Of a stretch of DNA of 64,000 nucleotides, positions 35,229 to 43,927 are shown piece after piece. This DNA comes from Variovorax sp. DXTD-1. Its GTDB lineage: Bacteria > Pseudomonadota > Gammaproteobacteria > Burkholderiales > Burkholderiaceae_C. The notes beneath the pieces were generated by a model. That model saw only the letters and a list, made by a program, of their open reading frames with translations, searched no databases and was not told the DNA's origin. How positions within the stretch are numbered: the stretch's first letter is position 1; the number at the start of each line of letters is the position of its first letter. Made by a program: the position numbers and the translations under genes. The stretch lies in NCBI RefSeq assembly GCF_003984625.1, contig NZ_RWKH01000006.1, positions 1-64,000 of the forward strand, in the 5' to 3' direction.

Positions 35229-36137
35229 ATGTCCGACAGCGACACCTCCGAATTCAGGCCGCGCCGCGAGAGCTCGGCCGGCACCTTCATCGTCATCGGC
35301 CTGCTCGCGATCGCGGCCGCTTTCCTGGGCTGGCGTTGGTACCAGCAGCAACAGCCGCAGCCGCAATCATTCGAGCCGGCGCCCGTGGCCACCGCGCCGA
35401 ACGACGGGCCCGCGCCCGCACCGCCGCCAGCCCCGTTGCCTGAATCGCTGGAGCCCAAGAACCCCATCGATGCGATCGCGCTGCCCGCCTCGGGCCTGCC
35501 TACGGTCGCCGATTCCGACACGCGCGTGATGTCGGCGCTGGTCGATCTGCTGGGCAGCCAGAACGTGGCGGAATTCGTGCAGTTCGACGGCGTGGTGCGC
35601 CGCTTCGTGGCGACCATCGACAACCTGTCGCGCGAGCAGGCCCCCGCGAGCGCATGGCCGGTGCAGCCCACCAAGCAGCGCTTTGCCACCGAAGGCAAGG
35701 GCGAGGCCCAGACCATCGCCGCCAACAACGCGGCGCGCTACAACCCCATCGTGCTGCTTGCGGGGTCGGTCGACCCGGCCAAGGCCGCCAAGACGTATGC
35801 GCGCCTCTATCCGCTCTTTCAGAAAGCGTATGAAGAGCTTGGCTATCCCGGCCGCTACTTCAACGACCGGCTCATTGCCGTGATCGACCACCTGCTCCAG
35901 GCGCCCGAACCCGCCGGCCCGGTGCAGGTCCGGCTCGTCGAGGTCAAGGGCAACGTGTCGTCGCAGCGGCCCTGGGTGCGCTATGAATACGCCGATCCGC
36001 AGCTCGAATCGCTCTCGTCCGGCCAGAAGATCATGGTGCGGGTGGGGCTGGAGAACGAGCGCAAGCTCAAGGCCAGCCTGCGCGGCTTTCGCGAGCAGAT
36101 TGCCACCGGCGACATGGGGAAGAAGAAGCAGCGCTGA
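35229..36137 (+). CDS. DUF3014 domain membrane-anchored protein
   Basis: A 302-aa protein with one N-terminal helix (residues ~18-38, FIVIGLLAIAAAFLGWRWY), a Gln/Pro/Ala-rich linker (to ~80), then the DUF3014 domain from ~85 (LLGSQNVAEFVQFDGVVRRFVATIDNL and YPGRYFNDRLIAVIDHLL are its landmarks). It is likely periplasmic and anchored in the inner membrane. Function is unknown for the family. ATG at 35229 is preceded by AAAAGGAA. It stands alone between the esterase gene and a small gene. Confidence 0.85.
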   Translation: MSDSDTSEFRPRRESSAGTFIVIGLLAIAAAFLGWRWYQQQQPQPQSFEPAPVATAPNDGPAPAPPPAPLPESLEPKNPIDAIALPASGLPTVADSDTRVMSALVDLLGSQNVAEFVQFDGVVRRFVATIDNLSREQAPASAWPVQPTKQRFATEGKGEAQTIAANNAARYNPIVLLAGSVDPAKAAKTYARLYPLFQKAYEELGYPGRYFNDRLIAVIDHLLQAPEPAGPVQVRLVEVKGNVSSQRPWVRYEYADPQLESLSSGQKIMVRVGLENERKLKASLRGFREQIATGDMGKKKQR

Positions 36138-36229
36138 CCCATCGCGCCGTAGGCGCACGCTGATCGCGCGCCGATCGCGCGCCATGTAGGCGCGGGCCGA
36201 TTGCGCACCCCACGGATGCCGTGGATGAT

Positions 36230-36253
36230 TTGTCCTCAAGTTTTCGAGGACAA
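36230..36253 (+). promoter_or_regulatory. Hairpin that covers the ribosome-binding site of the small gene
   Basis: TTGTCCTC (36230-36237) and GAGGACAA (36246-36253) are perfect 8-bp arms with an 8-nt loop. The right arm contains the GAGGA ribosome-binding site of the ATG at 36258. Folding of the RNA would hide the site, a layout known from RNA thermometers and protein-bound leaders. It may equally be a DNA operator. Upstream, 36140-36215 is a GC-rich stretch with repeated GCGCGCC words. Confidence 0.5.
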
Positions 36254-36257
36254 CCGT

Positions 36258-36506
36258 ATGAACCTGATGAGCGTCGACCTCTACCAGAGTGCCACCGATC
36301 CCGAGAAGTTTCTGGCATTGCCCGCCGGCACCGACCCCGCCGACCTCATGGGGCCGATGACCTTCGACCGGGACTACGCGCACATCAAGCGCTACCAGGA
36401 AGCCTTCGAATTCGATCCGTCCGTTCCTTACGCGGGCGTGAACGCCGCGAAGATCGCGGCGGACATCCTCACCGTGAAGTGGGCGATGTATCAGCGCGAA
36501 GGCTAG
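36258..36506 (+). CDS. Small hypothetical protein
   Basis: An 82-aa acidic soluble protein (MNLMSVDLYQSATDPEKFLALP at the start, then LMGPMTFDRDYAHIKRYQEAFEFDP). It has no membrane segment or recognisable domain. ATG at 36258 with GAGGA 7 bp upstream is better than the longer frame. The composition and codon use look like a real gene. It is convergent with gcvP, 17 bp away. I do not recognise the family. Confidence 0.65.
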   Translation: MNLMSVDLYQSATDPEKFLALPAGTDPADLMGPMTFDRDYAHIKRYQEAFEFDPSVPYAGVNAAKIAADILTVKWAMYQREG

Positions 36507-36522
36507 AAAGAAGGCCCCCTGA

Positions 36523-39429
36523 TCAGGCCTCTTCGGTTTCCTGGTATTCGCCCACGGGCACGCAGCTGCAGAACAGGTTGCGGTCACCGTACACGTTGTC
36601 GACCCGGCCGATGGGCGGCCAGTACTTGGCCTGCTTGAGTTCGGCCAGCGGAAACGCGCCGAGCTCACGCGAGTAGGGGTGCGACCATTCCGTGCCGAGC
36701 AGGCTCGCGGCGGTGTGGGGCGCGTGCTTCAGCGGGTTGTCGTCCTTGGGCCAGACGCCTTCTTCGACGCGGCGGATCTCACCGCGAATGGCGATCATCG
36801 CGTCGACGAAGCGGTCGAGTTCGGCCAGCGGCTCGCTTTCGGTGGGCTCGACCATCAGCGTGCCCGGCACCGGAAAGCTCAGCGTCGGCGCGTGAAAACC
36901 GTAGTCGATCAGGCGCTTGGCCACGTCTTCCGCGGTCACGCCGCTGGTGTCCTTGAGCGGGCGCAGGTCCAGGATGCACTCGTGCGCCACGTGGCCGTTG
37001 GGGCTTGCGTACAGCGTGGGGTAGTGGTCCTTCAGGCGCGCGCTGATGTAGTTGGCGCTCAAGATGGCGGTTTCGGTTGCGGCCTGCAGCCCTTTGGCGC
37101 CCATCATGCGGCAGTACATCCAGCTGATCGGCAGCACGGCCGCATTGCCCAGCGGCGCCGCGGAAACGGCGCCTACACCGTTCGATGCGATGCCGGCCGT
37201 CGCATGGCCGGGCAGGTACGGCACCAGGTCTTCGACCACGCACACCGGGCCCACGCCCGGCCCGCCGCCGCCGTGCGGAATGCAGAAGGTCTTGTGCAGA
37301 TTCAGGTGGCTCACGTCGCCGCCGAATTCGCCCGGCGCGGCCACGCCGACCAGCGCGTTCATGTTGGCGCCATCGACATACACGCGGCCGCCGTGCTCGT
37401 GCACCAGTTCGCAGAGCTCCTTCACGCGGGTTTCGAACACGCCGTGCGTGCTCGGGTAGGTGATCATCACGGCCGCGAGCTTGTCGCTGTGCTTCTCGCA
37501 GGCGCGCTTCAGGTCGTCCATGTCGACATTGCCCTGCGCGTCGCAGGCCGTCACCACCACCTGCAGGCCGACCATCTGCGCGCTGGCGGGGTTGGTGCCG
37601 TGGGCCGACGAAGGAATCAGGCAGATGTTGCGATGGCCCTGGCCCTTGGCCTCATGGAAGGACTTGATCGCCAGCAGGCCCGCGTACTCGCCCTGCGAGC
37701 CGGCATTGGGCTGCAGGCTGATGCCCGCGTAGCCGGTGGCTTCGCAGAGCCATGCGCGCAGCTGCGCGTCGAGCTGCGCATAGCCTTGCTGCTGCTCGGC
37801 GGGCGCAAAGGGATGGATGTTCGCGAACTCGGGCCAGGTGATGGGGATCATCTCGCTGGTCGCATTGAGCTTCATCGTGCAGCTGCCGAGCGGGATCATG
37901 CTGCGGTCGAGCGCCAGGTCCTTGTCCGACAGGCTGCGGATGTAGCGCAGCATGGCCGTCTCGCTCTTGTGTGTGTTGAACACCGGGTGCGTCAGAAAGG
38001 CGCTGGTGCGGCGCAGATCTTCGGGCAGGCGCGGCGCGGTGTTGGCCAGGTCGTCGAAACGCGGCATCGGCATGCCCGCGGGCACGAACAGGGCCCAGAG
38101 CGTTTCGATGTCGGCACGCGTGGTGGTTTCGTCGAGCGAAATGCCCAGGTGCTGCTGCAGCCGCTGGCGCAGGTTGACGCCCGCTGCGGTGGCGCGCTCG
38201 ATGATCTTCGGCGTGTCGTCGCCCGTGCGGATGGTCAGCGAATCGAAAGCCGTGGTGTTGACCGGCTCGCGGCCCATTTGCGCCAGGCCCTGCGCAAGGA
38301 TGGCGGTGAGCGCCGCCACGCGCTGCGCGATGCGCGTCAGGCCGTCGGGCCCGTGGTACACGGCGTACATGCTGGCCACAACGGCCGGCAGCACCTGCGC
38401 GGTGCAGATGTTCGAAGTGGCCTTCTCACGGCGAATGTGCTGCTCGCGCGTTTGCAGCGCAAGGCGGTAGGCGGGCTGGCCGTGCGTGTCGACGCTCACG
38501 CCGACGAGCCGGCCAGGCAGCGAACGCTTGAACTCGTCGCGGCAGGCCAGGTAGGCGGCGTGCGGGCCGCCGTTGCACAGCGGCATGCCGAAGCGCTGCG
38601 TGGTGCCGCAGACGATGTCGGCGTCCCATTCGCCCGGGGGCGCGAGCAGGGTGAGCGCGAGCAGGTCGGCGGCCACGCAGAAGGCGGCGTCGCACTGGTG
38701 TGCATGGCCCGCGAGCGGGCGCAGGTCGTGCACGTGGCCGGTGGTGGCGGGGTACTGCGCGAGCACGCCGAAGAATTCGCAGCTCGCCATCAGGTGCGGC
38801 AGCGTCTCCGCCACGGTGCTCACCTTCACCTCGATGCCCAGCGGCGCGGCGCGCGTCTTGATGACCTCAATGGTCTGCGGATGGCAGTCGCCCGACACCA
38901 GGAACACGTTGCTCTTGCTCTTCACGCTGCGCTTGGCCAGCGTCATTGCCTCGGCGGCGGCTGTGGCTTCGTCGAGCATCGAGGCGTTGGCGATGGCCAT
39001 GCCCGTCAGGTCGCACACCATGGTCTGGAAGTTGAGCAGGGCTTCCATGCGGCCCTGCGAAATCTCGGCCTGGTAGGGCGTGTAGGCGGTGTACCAGGCG
39101 GGGTTCTCGAGCACGTTGCGCAAGATGACGCCCGGCGTGTGCGTGCCGTAGTAGCCCTGGCCGATGAAGCTCTTGAACACCTTGTTCTTCGCCGCGATGG
39201 CCTTCAGTTCGGCCAGTGCGTCCGCCTCGGTCACCGGCGCGGGCAGCCGCATCGGCCGGGCGCGGCGGATGGCCGCGGGCACGATGCCGTCGATGAGCTC
39301 CGCCCGCGTTTCCGAGCCGATCACCGGCAGCATGCGCGCCTCGTCTTCCGCATCGATGCCGATGTGGCGGGCGAGAAATTCTTCGGCATTCTCTAGTTGT
39401 TGCAGGGAAGGCTGGGCGGGAATCGGCAT
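36523..39429 (-). CDS. gcvP: Glycine dehydrogenase (decarboxylating), P-protein
   Basis: The 968-aa homodimer-type P-protein of the glycine cleavage system. It decarboxylates glycine with PLP and loads the aminomethyl group on the lipoyl arm of GcvH. The PLP lysine is Lys713 in [36 protein letters not shown] near residue 88 and [18 protein letters not shown] near 560 are family landmarks. Full length. It is the last gene of the gcvT-gcvH-gcvP operon under the upstream glycine riboswitch, 50 bp after gcvH. Confidence 0.97.
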   Translation of the reverse strand: MPIPAQPSLQQLENAEEFLARHIGIDAEDEARMLPVIGSETRAELIDGIVPAAIRRARPMRLPAPVTEADALAELKAIAAKNKVFKSFIGQGYYGTHTPGVILRNVLENPAWYTAYTPYQAEISQGRMEALLNFQTMVCDLTGMAIANASMLDEATAAAEAMTLAKRSVKSKSNVFLVSGDCHPQTIEVIKTRAAPLGIEVKVSTVAETLPHLMASCEFFGVLAQYPATTGHVHDLRPLAGHAHQCDAAFCVAADLLALTLLAPPGEWDADIVCGTTQRFGMPLCNGGPHAAYLACRDEFKRSLPGRLVGVSVDTHGQPAYRLALQTREQHIRREKATSNICTAQVLPAVVASMYAVYHGPDGLTRIAQRVAALTAILAQGLAQMGREPVNTTAFDSLTIRTGDDTPKIIERATAAGVNLRQRLQQHLGISLDETTTRADIETLWALFVPAGMPMPRFDDLANTAPRLPEDLRRTSAFLTHPVFNTHKSETAMLRYIRSLSDKDLALDRSMIPLGSCTMKLNATSEMIPITWPEFANIHPFAPAEQQQGYAQLDAQLRAWLCEATGYAGISLQPNAGSQGEYAGLLAIKSFHEAKGQGHRNICLIPSSAHGTNPASAQMVGLQVVVTACDAQGNVDMDDLKRACEKHSDKLAAVMITYPSTHGVFETRVKELCELVHEHGGRVYVDGANMNALVGVAAPGEFGGDVSHLNLHKTFCIPHGGGGPGVGPVCVVEDLVPYLPGHATAGIASNGVGAVSAAPLGNAAVLPISWMYCRMMGAKGLQAATETAILSANYISARLKDHYPTLYASPNGHVAHECILDLRPLKDTSGVTAEDVAKRLIDYGFHAPTLSFPVPGTLMVEPTESEPLAELDRFVDAMIAIRGEIRRVEEGVWPKDDNPLKHAPHTAASLLGTEWSHPYSRELGAFPLAELKQAKYWPPIGRVDNVYGDRNLFCSCVPVGEYQETEEA

Positions 39430-39479
39430 GGCGGTAAAGGCTCGGGGAATGAGGAAGGGCGGCTGAAGAACCCGGCGGA

Positions 39480-39851
39480 TCAGGATTCGGCCGCGAACTT
39501 GTCGTAGCTGGCGGCGTCGAGCAGCGCATCGAGTTGCGACGGCTCGCTGAGCTTGACCTTGAAGAACCAGCCGGCGGCCAGCGGGTCGGTGTTGGCGAGC
39601 GAGGGGTCGGCGCGCAGCGCTTCGTTCACTTCGGTGATCTCGCCCGACACGGGCATGAACACGTCGGCCGCGGCCTTGACCGATTCGACGACCCCGGCCA
39701 CTTCACCTTGTGCAAAGGTCTTGCCCACTTCGGGCAGATCGACAAAGACCACGTCGCCCAGCGCGTCCTGCGCGTGAACGGTAATGCCAACGGTGGCCGC
39801 GTCGCCTTCGGCCGAGACCCACTCGTGGTCCTTGGTGTACTTGATGCTCAT
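39480..39851 (-). CDS. gcvH: Glycine cleavage system H-protein
   Basis: The 123-aa lipoyl carrier that shuttles the aminomethyl group between P-, T- and L-proteins. The lipoylation site is Lys59 in [17 protein letters not shown] at residues 7-13 and the [12 protein letters not shown] core are typical. ATG at 39851 is preceded by GAGGAG. Located 50 bp downstream of gcvT. Confidence 0.97.
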   Translation of the reverse strand: MSIKYTKDHEWVSAEGDAATVGITVHAQDALGDVVFVDLPEVGKTFAQGEVAGVVESVKAAADVFMPVSGEITEVNEALRADPSLANTDPLAAGWFFKVKLSEPSQLDALLDAASYDKFAAES

Positions 39852-39900
39852 GGTGAAAAACTCCTCGTGGAAAAAATGACTGATTCGGGTAGCGCAGAGC

Positions 39901-41076
39901 CTAGCCGCGGTAGTAGCGGGCCGGCACAAAGGGCAGGGTCGAGACTTCCATCGGCACCGGCTTGCCGCGCACGATGGCCTGCACGCGCGTGCCTGGCTCC
40001 GAAAACGCGGTAGCCACGTAGCCCATGGCAACGGGGCGGTCGGCCGTCGGACCGAGCAGGCCGCTGGTCACGATGCCGATGTCCTGGCCTTCGAAAGATT
40101 GCAGCAATGTGCCGTCGCGCACTGGAATGCGTTCCAGCGCCACAAGGCCGACGCGCTTGCGCCTCAGGGTGTCGTGGTCCGTGCGGCCCGCGGCGCCGGC
40201 TGTGGCGGCGGCCAATTGCGCCAGCACCTTGGCCGCACCCGGAAAACCGCCTTCGCGCGCACCGCCCGCGCGGCGCACCTTCTGGATCGCCCAGTTGAGC
40301 GAGGCCTCGACGGGCGTGGTGGTGGTGTCGATGTCGTTGCCGTACAGGCAGAGCCCGGCTTCCAGCCGCAGCGAATTGCGGGCGCCCAAGCCAATGGGCT
40401 TGACTTCGGGCTGCGCCAGCAGCAGGCGGGCGAGGGCGTCGGCATCCTTGCCGGCCACCGAAATCTCGAAGCCGTCTTCGCCCGTGTAGCCGCTGCGCGT
40501 GGCAAAGGCCGGAATGCCGCCGATCTGCACCGCGCCGCCGGTCATGAACACAAAGCGCTCGATGCCCGGAGACAAGCGGGCCAGCGCCGCGGCGGCCTGG
40601 GGGCCTTGCAGCGCGAGCAGCGCGTGGTCGGGCATGGGCTGCACGTCGCAGCGCGCGCCGATCTTCTGCTGGATGTGGGCGAGGTCGGCCACCTTGCAGG
40701 CGCCGTTCACGATCACGAAGATCGAGCCGTGCCCCTCGTTGAAGAACATCAGGTCGTCGAGGATGCCGCCTTCGTCGTTCAGCAGCAGCCCATAGCGCTG
40801 CTTGCCGGGGGCGAGGTCGATCACGTCGACGGGCATCAGGGTTTCGAATGCGGCGGCGGCATCGGGCCCCACCAGGCGCAACTGGCCCATGTGGGAAATG
40901 TCGAACAGGCCGGCCGCGTCGCGCGTGTGCTTGTGCTCGGCCATCAGGCCGGCGGGGTATTGCACCGGCATGGAATAGCCGGCAAAAGGCACCATGCGGG
41001 CACCCAGTTCCACATGCAGGTCGTGCAGGGGCGTCTTGAGCAATGGGGCGTCGGATGATGAAGCGGAAGCGGCCAC
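39901..41076 (-). CDS. gcvT: Glycine cleavage system T-protein (aminomethyltransferase)
   Basis: A 391-aa tetrahydrofolate-dependent aminomethyltransferase that releases ammonia and forms 5,10-methylene-THF. Landmarks are TPLHDLHVELGARMVPFAGYSMPVQYP at residues 14-40, the catalytic Asp in AGLFDISHMGQ near 56, and SGYTGEDGFEI near 198. I chose the GTG at 41076, which has GGAG 6 bp upstream; no ATG lies between it and the riboswitch in a sensible position, and longer frames read back through the riboswitch. First gene of the operon. Confidence 0.93.
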   Translation of the reverse strand: MAASASSSDAPLLKTPLHDLHVELGARMVPFAGYSMPVQYPAGLMAEHKHTRDAAGLFDISHMGQLRLVGPDAAAAFETLMPVDVIDLAPGKQRYGLLLNDEGGILDDLMFFNEGHGSIFVIVNGACKVADLAHIQQKIGARCDVQPMPDHALLALQGPQAAAALARLSPGIERFVFMTGGAVQIGGIPAFATRSGYTGEDGFEISVAGKDADALARLLLAQPEVKPIGLGARNSLRLEAGLCLYGNDIDTTTTPVEASLNWAIQKVRRAGGAREGGFPGAAKVLAQLAAATAGAAGRTDHDTLRRKRVGLVALERIPVRDGTLLQSFEGQDIGIVTSGLLGPTADRPVAMGYVATAFSEPGTRVQAIVRGKPVPMEVSTLPFVPARYYRG

Positions 41077-41130
41077 GGGGCACTCCAAAGGGGCAGTCGA
41101 ATTCCATGGCGCGAGCCATGGGCCACCCCT

Positions 41131-41332
41131 GCTGTCCGCTTTACCTGAGAGATTCGCCCCACGATCGGGGTTTGCTCCTTCGGTGGGCCGCCGCATCGTC
41201 AAAATGCAGGGGCCTCTCTCCAGCAAGGAAACGCCGGCATGCGCCAGCGCCTTGTCAGTCCTTTTGCCTGAGCGTTCGGGGAACCCCTGCGCCTTCGGCG
41301 GCCCCGCGTGGCGAAGCTCTCTCCTGACCCTT
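41131..41332 (-). ncRNA. Tandem glycine riboswitch upstream of gcvT
   Basis: On the minus strand the leader shows both aptamers in order: GGAGAG near 41325, CCGAAGG near 41295, CTCAGGCAAAAGGACTGA near 41265; then a second GGAGAG near 41220, CACCGAAGGAGCAA near 41180 and CTCTCAGGTA...GGACAG near 41150-41133. This is the standard two-aptamer glycine riboswitch, which turns on glycine cleavage when glycine is abundant. The second aptamer ends about 55 bp before the gcvT GTG, so control is probably on translation initiation or by an unseen short-range terminator. Confidence 0.93.
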
Positions 41333-41358
41333 TGAAGTGTAGTGGATCGCGGAAGGCC

Positions 41359-41922
41359 TCAGTGCACGGTTTGCGAAGCGGGCGGCAGCAACCTTTCGAT
41401 ACGCTCGCGCAGCGATTCGGCCCGCTCGGCGCCTGCGGCTTTCTCGACTTCGTTGAGCATCAGTGCGGCAATCGTCAGCATGGCGTCGCGGTCGCGGGCT
41501 TCGCGCAGCGCATCGCGCATCTGCAGCGCAAACTTGGGATCGCGCCGCACGAACATGCGCTCGCAAATGTCGAACAGGAACATGCGCGTGGTGGCCAGGG
41601 AGCGCTTGCCGTCGAAGTTGTCGGTCGAAGTCTCTACGCGGATGGGCTCCGCCGCAGGAGTCGGAAGCGGCGTGTGTATCGGGCTGGCCGAAGCTGGTGG
41701 GGCGGCTTTGGGCTCGGCGGCCTGCGCGTCGTGCAGGTACCCGCGGTTCATCAGCGCCCGCACCGTCTTTTCGGCTTCGTCGCGGCTCGCGAACAGCGGG
41801 CTGAAGTCGGTCAGCGAACGCCGGCCGTCGGCCATCAGCAGCAATGCGCGCTCGCGCTGGCTCAGCGTGCGCTGCCCGCCTTGCAGTTCGTCGCGTGCCT
41901 TGTCGGTCTTGGAGGGAAACAT
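41359..41922 (-). CDS. Hypothetical protein (winged-helix-like N-terminus)
   Basis: A 187-aa soluble protein. The N-terminal ~65 residues (LSQRERALLLMADGRRSLTDFSPLF...EKTVRALMNRGYL) look like a winged-helix fold as found in chemotaxis/PatZ-like or type IV pilus regulators. An Ala/Pro linker (~70-92) is followed by a helical C-terminal domain (RMFLFDICERMFVRRDPKFALQMRDALREARDRDAML). It lies just upstream of the gcvT riboswitch on the same strand but with its own spacing. The helical part resembles conserved hypothetical proteins of this order; function unknown. Confidence 0.65.
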   Translation of the reverse strand: MFPSKTDKARDELQGGQRTLSQRERALLLMADGRRSLTDFSPLFASRDEAEKTVRALMNRGYLHDAQAAEPKAAPPASASPIHTPLPTPAAEPIRVETSTDNFDGKRSLATTRMFLFDICERMFVRRDPKFALQMRDALREARDRDAMLTIAALMLNEVEKAAGAERAESLRERIERLLPPASQTVH

Positions 41923-42013
41923 GGCGCCACAGCTTTCGGAATCGAAGGCTGCAGCATCGTTGCGGCTGGTGACATCTTTGTGAAACGTTTGCCTTACAGG
42001 GGCATTTGCCGCA

Positions 42014-42042
42014 TAAAAAAAGGCAGCCCGCGAAGGCTGCCC
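42014..42042 (-). terminator. Rho-independent terminator after the second TRAP operon
   Basis: Perfect 7-bp stem GGCAGCC/GGCTGCC (42022-42028 with 42035-42041) and a 6-nt loop. Read on the minus strand it is followed directly by a run of seven T. It lies 30 bp past the dctM stop and closes the operon. Confidence 0.9.
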
Positions 42043-42071
42043 GTTTCTCTCTGCTTTTTATCCGTCGCCTG

Positions 42072-43349
42072 CTACTTGGCGTACACCAGGTCGCGCAGCG
42101 CGAGCGATATCCACGGCACGTAGGTAATCACCATCAGGCAGGCCAGGATCACCAGCACGAAAGGAATCAGGTATTTCACGATCCGGTCGAGCGAGATGCG
42201 CGCCACGGTGCAAGCCGCGAACAGGTTCACGCCGAAGGGCGGCGTGATCATGCCGAGCGCGAGGTTCACCACCATGATCAGACCGAAATGCACCGGGTCG
42301 ACACCGAAGTGCACCGCCACCGGCGCCAGGATGGGCGCGAGCACGATGATGGCCGCGCTGGTCTCGATGAACATGCCGATGATGAACAGCGCAGCGTTCA
42401 CACCCAAGAGGAACATGGTGGGCGACTTCAGTACCTCCTGCAGCCAGTGGCCGATGGCGTCGGGCACGCCCGCACGCGTGATCAGGAAGGCGAACAGGCC
42501 CGCATTGGCAATGATGAACATGATCACCGCCGACGACAGCACCGACTTGCGCAGGATGACGTAAAGATCCTGGAGCTTGATCTCCCGGTAGATCACCATG
42601 CCGACCACCAGCGCATAGAACACCGCGACCGCCGAAGCCTCCGTCGGCGTGAAGATGCCGCCGTAGATGCCGCCCAGGATGATCACCGGCATCAGCAGCG
42701 CCCAGCCGGCCTGCCAGGTCGCCTTGCCGAAGGACATGCGGCCGTCGCCGTCGTTCTTGCCCCAGCCCTTCCACTTGCAGTACACCCAGACGAACAGCAT
42801 CAGCGCCAGGCTGATGAGAATGCCGGGGCCGAAACCCGCAATGAACAGCTCGCCGATCGACACTTCGGCGCTCACGCCGTACAGAATCATCGGGATGGAG
42901 GGGGGGATGATCACGCCCAGCTCAGCACTGGTGGCCTGCAGCGCGGCCGCATACGCGGTGGGATAGCCGTGCTTGATGAGCGCCGGAATCAGGATGGCGC
43001 CGATGGCGAAGGTGGTGGCGACCGACGAGCCCGACACCGCCGCGAAGATCATGCAGGTGAGCACGCAGGTCATGGGCAGGCCGCCCTGCACGCCGCCCAC
43101 GATGCTCTTGGCAAATTCGACCAGCCGGCGCGAGATGCCGCCGGTTTCCATCAGGTTGCCGGCCAGGATGAAGAACGGAATGGCCGCCAGCGGAAACTTG
43201 TTGATCGAATTGAACATCTCCTTCACGGAGATGAGCATGTTGACGTTGGCCACCTGGATGCCCAGGATCGATGCGAGCCCGATGGACACCGCCACTGAAA
43301 CCGACAGTGCAAAACACAGCACCATCGTTGCAACCATCACGGGGGTCAT
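42072..43349 (-). CDS. dctM: TRAP transporter large permease (DctM), second system
   Basis: A 425-aa sodium-coupled permease with about 12 helices. It shows FPLAAIPFFILAGNLMETGGISRR near residue 51, SGSSVATTFAIGAILIPAL near 106 and GVIIPPSIPMILYG near 144. Its start overlaps the dctQ stop by 4 bp. It works with the DctQ and DctP proteins encoded upstream. The broken denD gene at the head of the locus suggests a past role in four-carbon sugar acid uptake. Confidence 0.93.
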   Translation of the reverse strand: MTPVMVATMVLCFALSVSVAVSIGLASILGIQVANVNMLISVKEMFNSINKFPLAAIPFFILAGNLMETGGISRRLVEFAKSIVGGVQGGLPMTCVLTCMIFAAVSGSSVATTFAIGAILIPALIKHGYPTAYAAALQATSAELGVIIPPSIPMILYGVSAEVSIGELFIAGFGPGILISLALMLFVWVYCKWKGWGKNDGDGRMSFGKATWQAGWALLMPVIILGGIYGGIFTPTEASAVAVFYALVVGMVIYREIKLQDLYVILRKSVLSSAVIMFIIANAGLFAFLITRAGVPDAIGHWLQEVLKSPTMFLLGVNAALFIIGMFIETSAAIIVLAPILAPVAVHFGVDPVHFGLIMVVNLALGMITPPFGVNLFAACTVARISLDRIVKYLIPFVLVILACLMVITYVPWISLALRDLVYAK

Positions 43350-43840
43350 TGCGCGGTCTCCAGTTCGAGCCGCTTGGGATCGAGAAAATTACCAACGATG
43401 CCGAAAAGGCAGAAAACGGAACCGACCGGCAGCGCCAGGTACGACCACATCATCGAAACGCTTTCGAGCCCGGCCATCGACTGCACGCGGCCGCGCATCG
43501 CGTAGTCCCAGCCCCACCACAGAATGACCAGCATCAACGCCAATGCCGCGATGCTGACCACGGCGTCGAGCACGCGCTTGACGCGCGGCGGGCTCCAGCG
43601 GTAGAGCACGTCCACGCTCACCATCGCGCCCTGGCGAAAGGCCATTGGAATGCCAAGGAACACCATCCAGATCAGGCTCATGCGGATCAGGATCTCGCTC
43701 CATTCGGCGGGCTGCTCGAGCACAAAGCGCGTGATGATCTGGAACACGCCCAAGCCGGAGGCGATGACCAGCATCACGCAGGCGGCAATCATCGAGAAGC
43801 CGGTGGTCCAGCGCTCGATGCCGAGAAATTTTTCTTTCAT
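43346..43840 (-). CDS. dctQ: TRAP transporter small permease (DctQ), second system
   Basis: A 164-aa protein with four hydrophobic helices and the DctQ block EQPAEWSEILIRMSLIWMVFLGIP after helix 1. The ATG at 43840 gives the natural MKEKFLGIERW start; the longer frame reads through the terminator upstream. It overlaps dctM by 4 bp. It is separated from dctP by a terminator-like hairpin. Confidence 0.9.
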   Translation of the reverse strand: MKEKFLGIERWTTGFSMIAACVMLVIASGLGVFQIITRFVLEQPAEWSEILIRMSLIWMVFLGIPMAFRQGAMVSVDVLYRWSPPRVKRVLDAVVSIAALALMLVILWWGWDYAMRGRVQSMAGLESVSMMWSYLALPVGSVFCLFGIVGNFLDPKRLELETAQ

Positions 43841-43859
43841 CTGCAGTCGTGATGTTGAA

Positions 43860-43894
43860 AACAAAAAAGCCCGCCAGACGGAACTGAGCGGGCG
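43860..43894 (-). terminator. Intercistronic terminator/attenuator between dctP and dctQ
   Basis: GCCCGC (43869-43874) pairs with GCGGGC (43888-43893) around a 13-nt loop. On the minus strand it is followed by six T and more T-rich sequence. It lies behind the binding-protein gene and before the permease genes, where partial termination would give more DctP than DctQM. Confidence 0.75.
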
Positions 43895-43897
43895 CCC

Positions 43898-43920
43898 GAT
43901 GCTATCCAAAAGATAGCATC
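43898..43920 (-). terminator. Second hairpin immediately after dctP
   Basis: A perfect 9-bp stem, GATGCTATC/GATAGCATC, with a CAAAA loop lies 7 bp past the dctP stop. It has no T-run of its own but sits just before the terminator hairpin. It may protect the 3' end of the dctP mRNA from exonucleases. Confidence 0.55.
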
Positions 43921-43927
43921 ATGAAAA

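Noticed and set aside
36138..36215. Repeated GCGCGCC words suggesting a CRISPR or tandem repeat
   Set aside because: The words are irregular, short and unspaced; they are simple GC-rich low-complexity sequence.
36679..39396. A 905-codon open frame on the plus strand opposite gcvP
   Set aside because: It is the antisense shadow of gcvP in GC-rich DNA; the product is Arg/Gly/His-rich with no domain, and gcvP itself is unambiguous.
39848..41119. A 423-codon minus-strand frame overlapping gcvT
   Set aside because: It is the +1 shifted shadow of gcvT; the gcvT frame has all family motifs.
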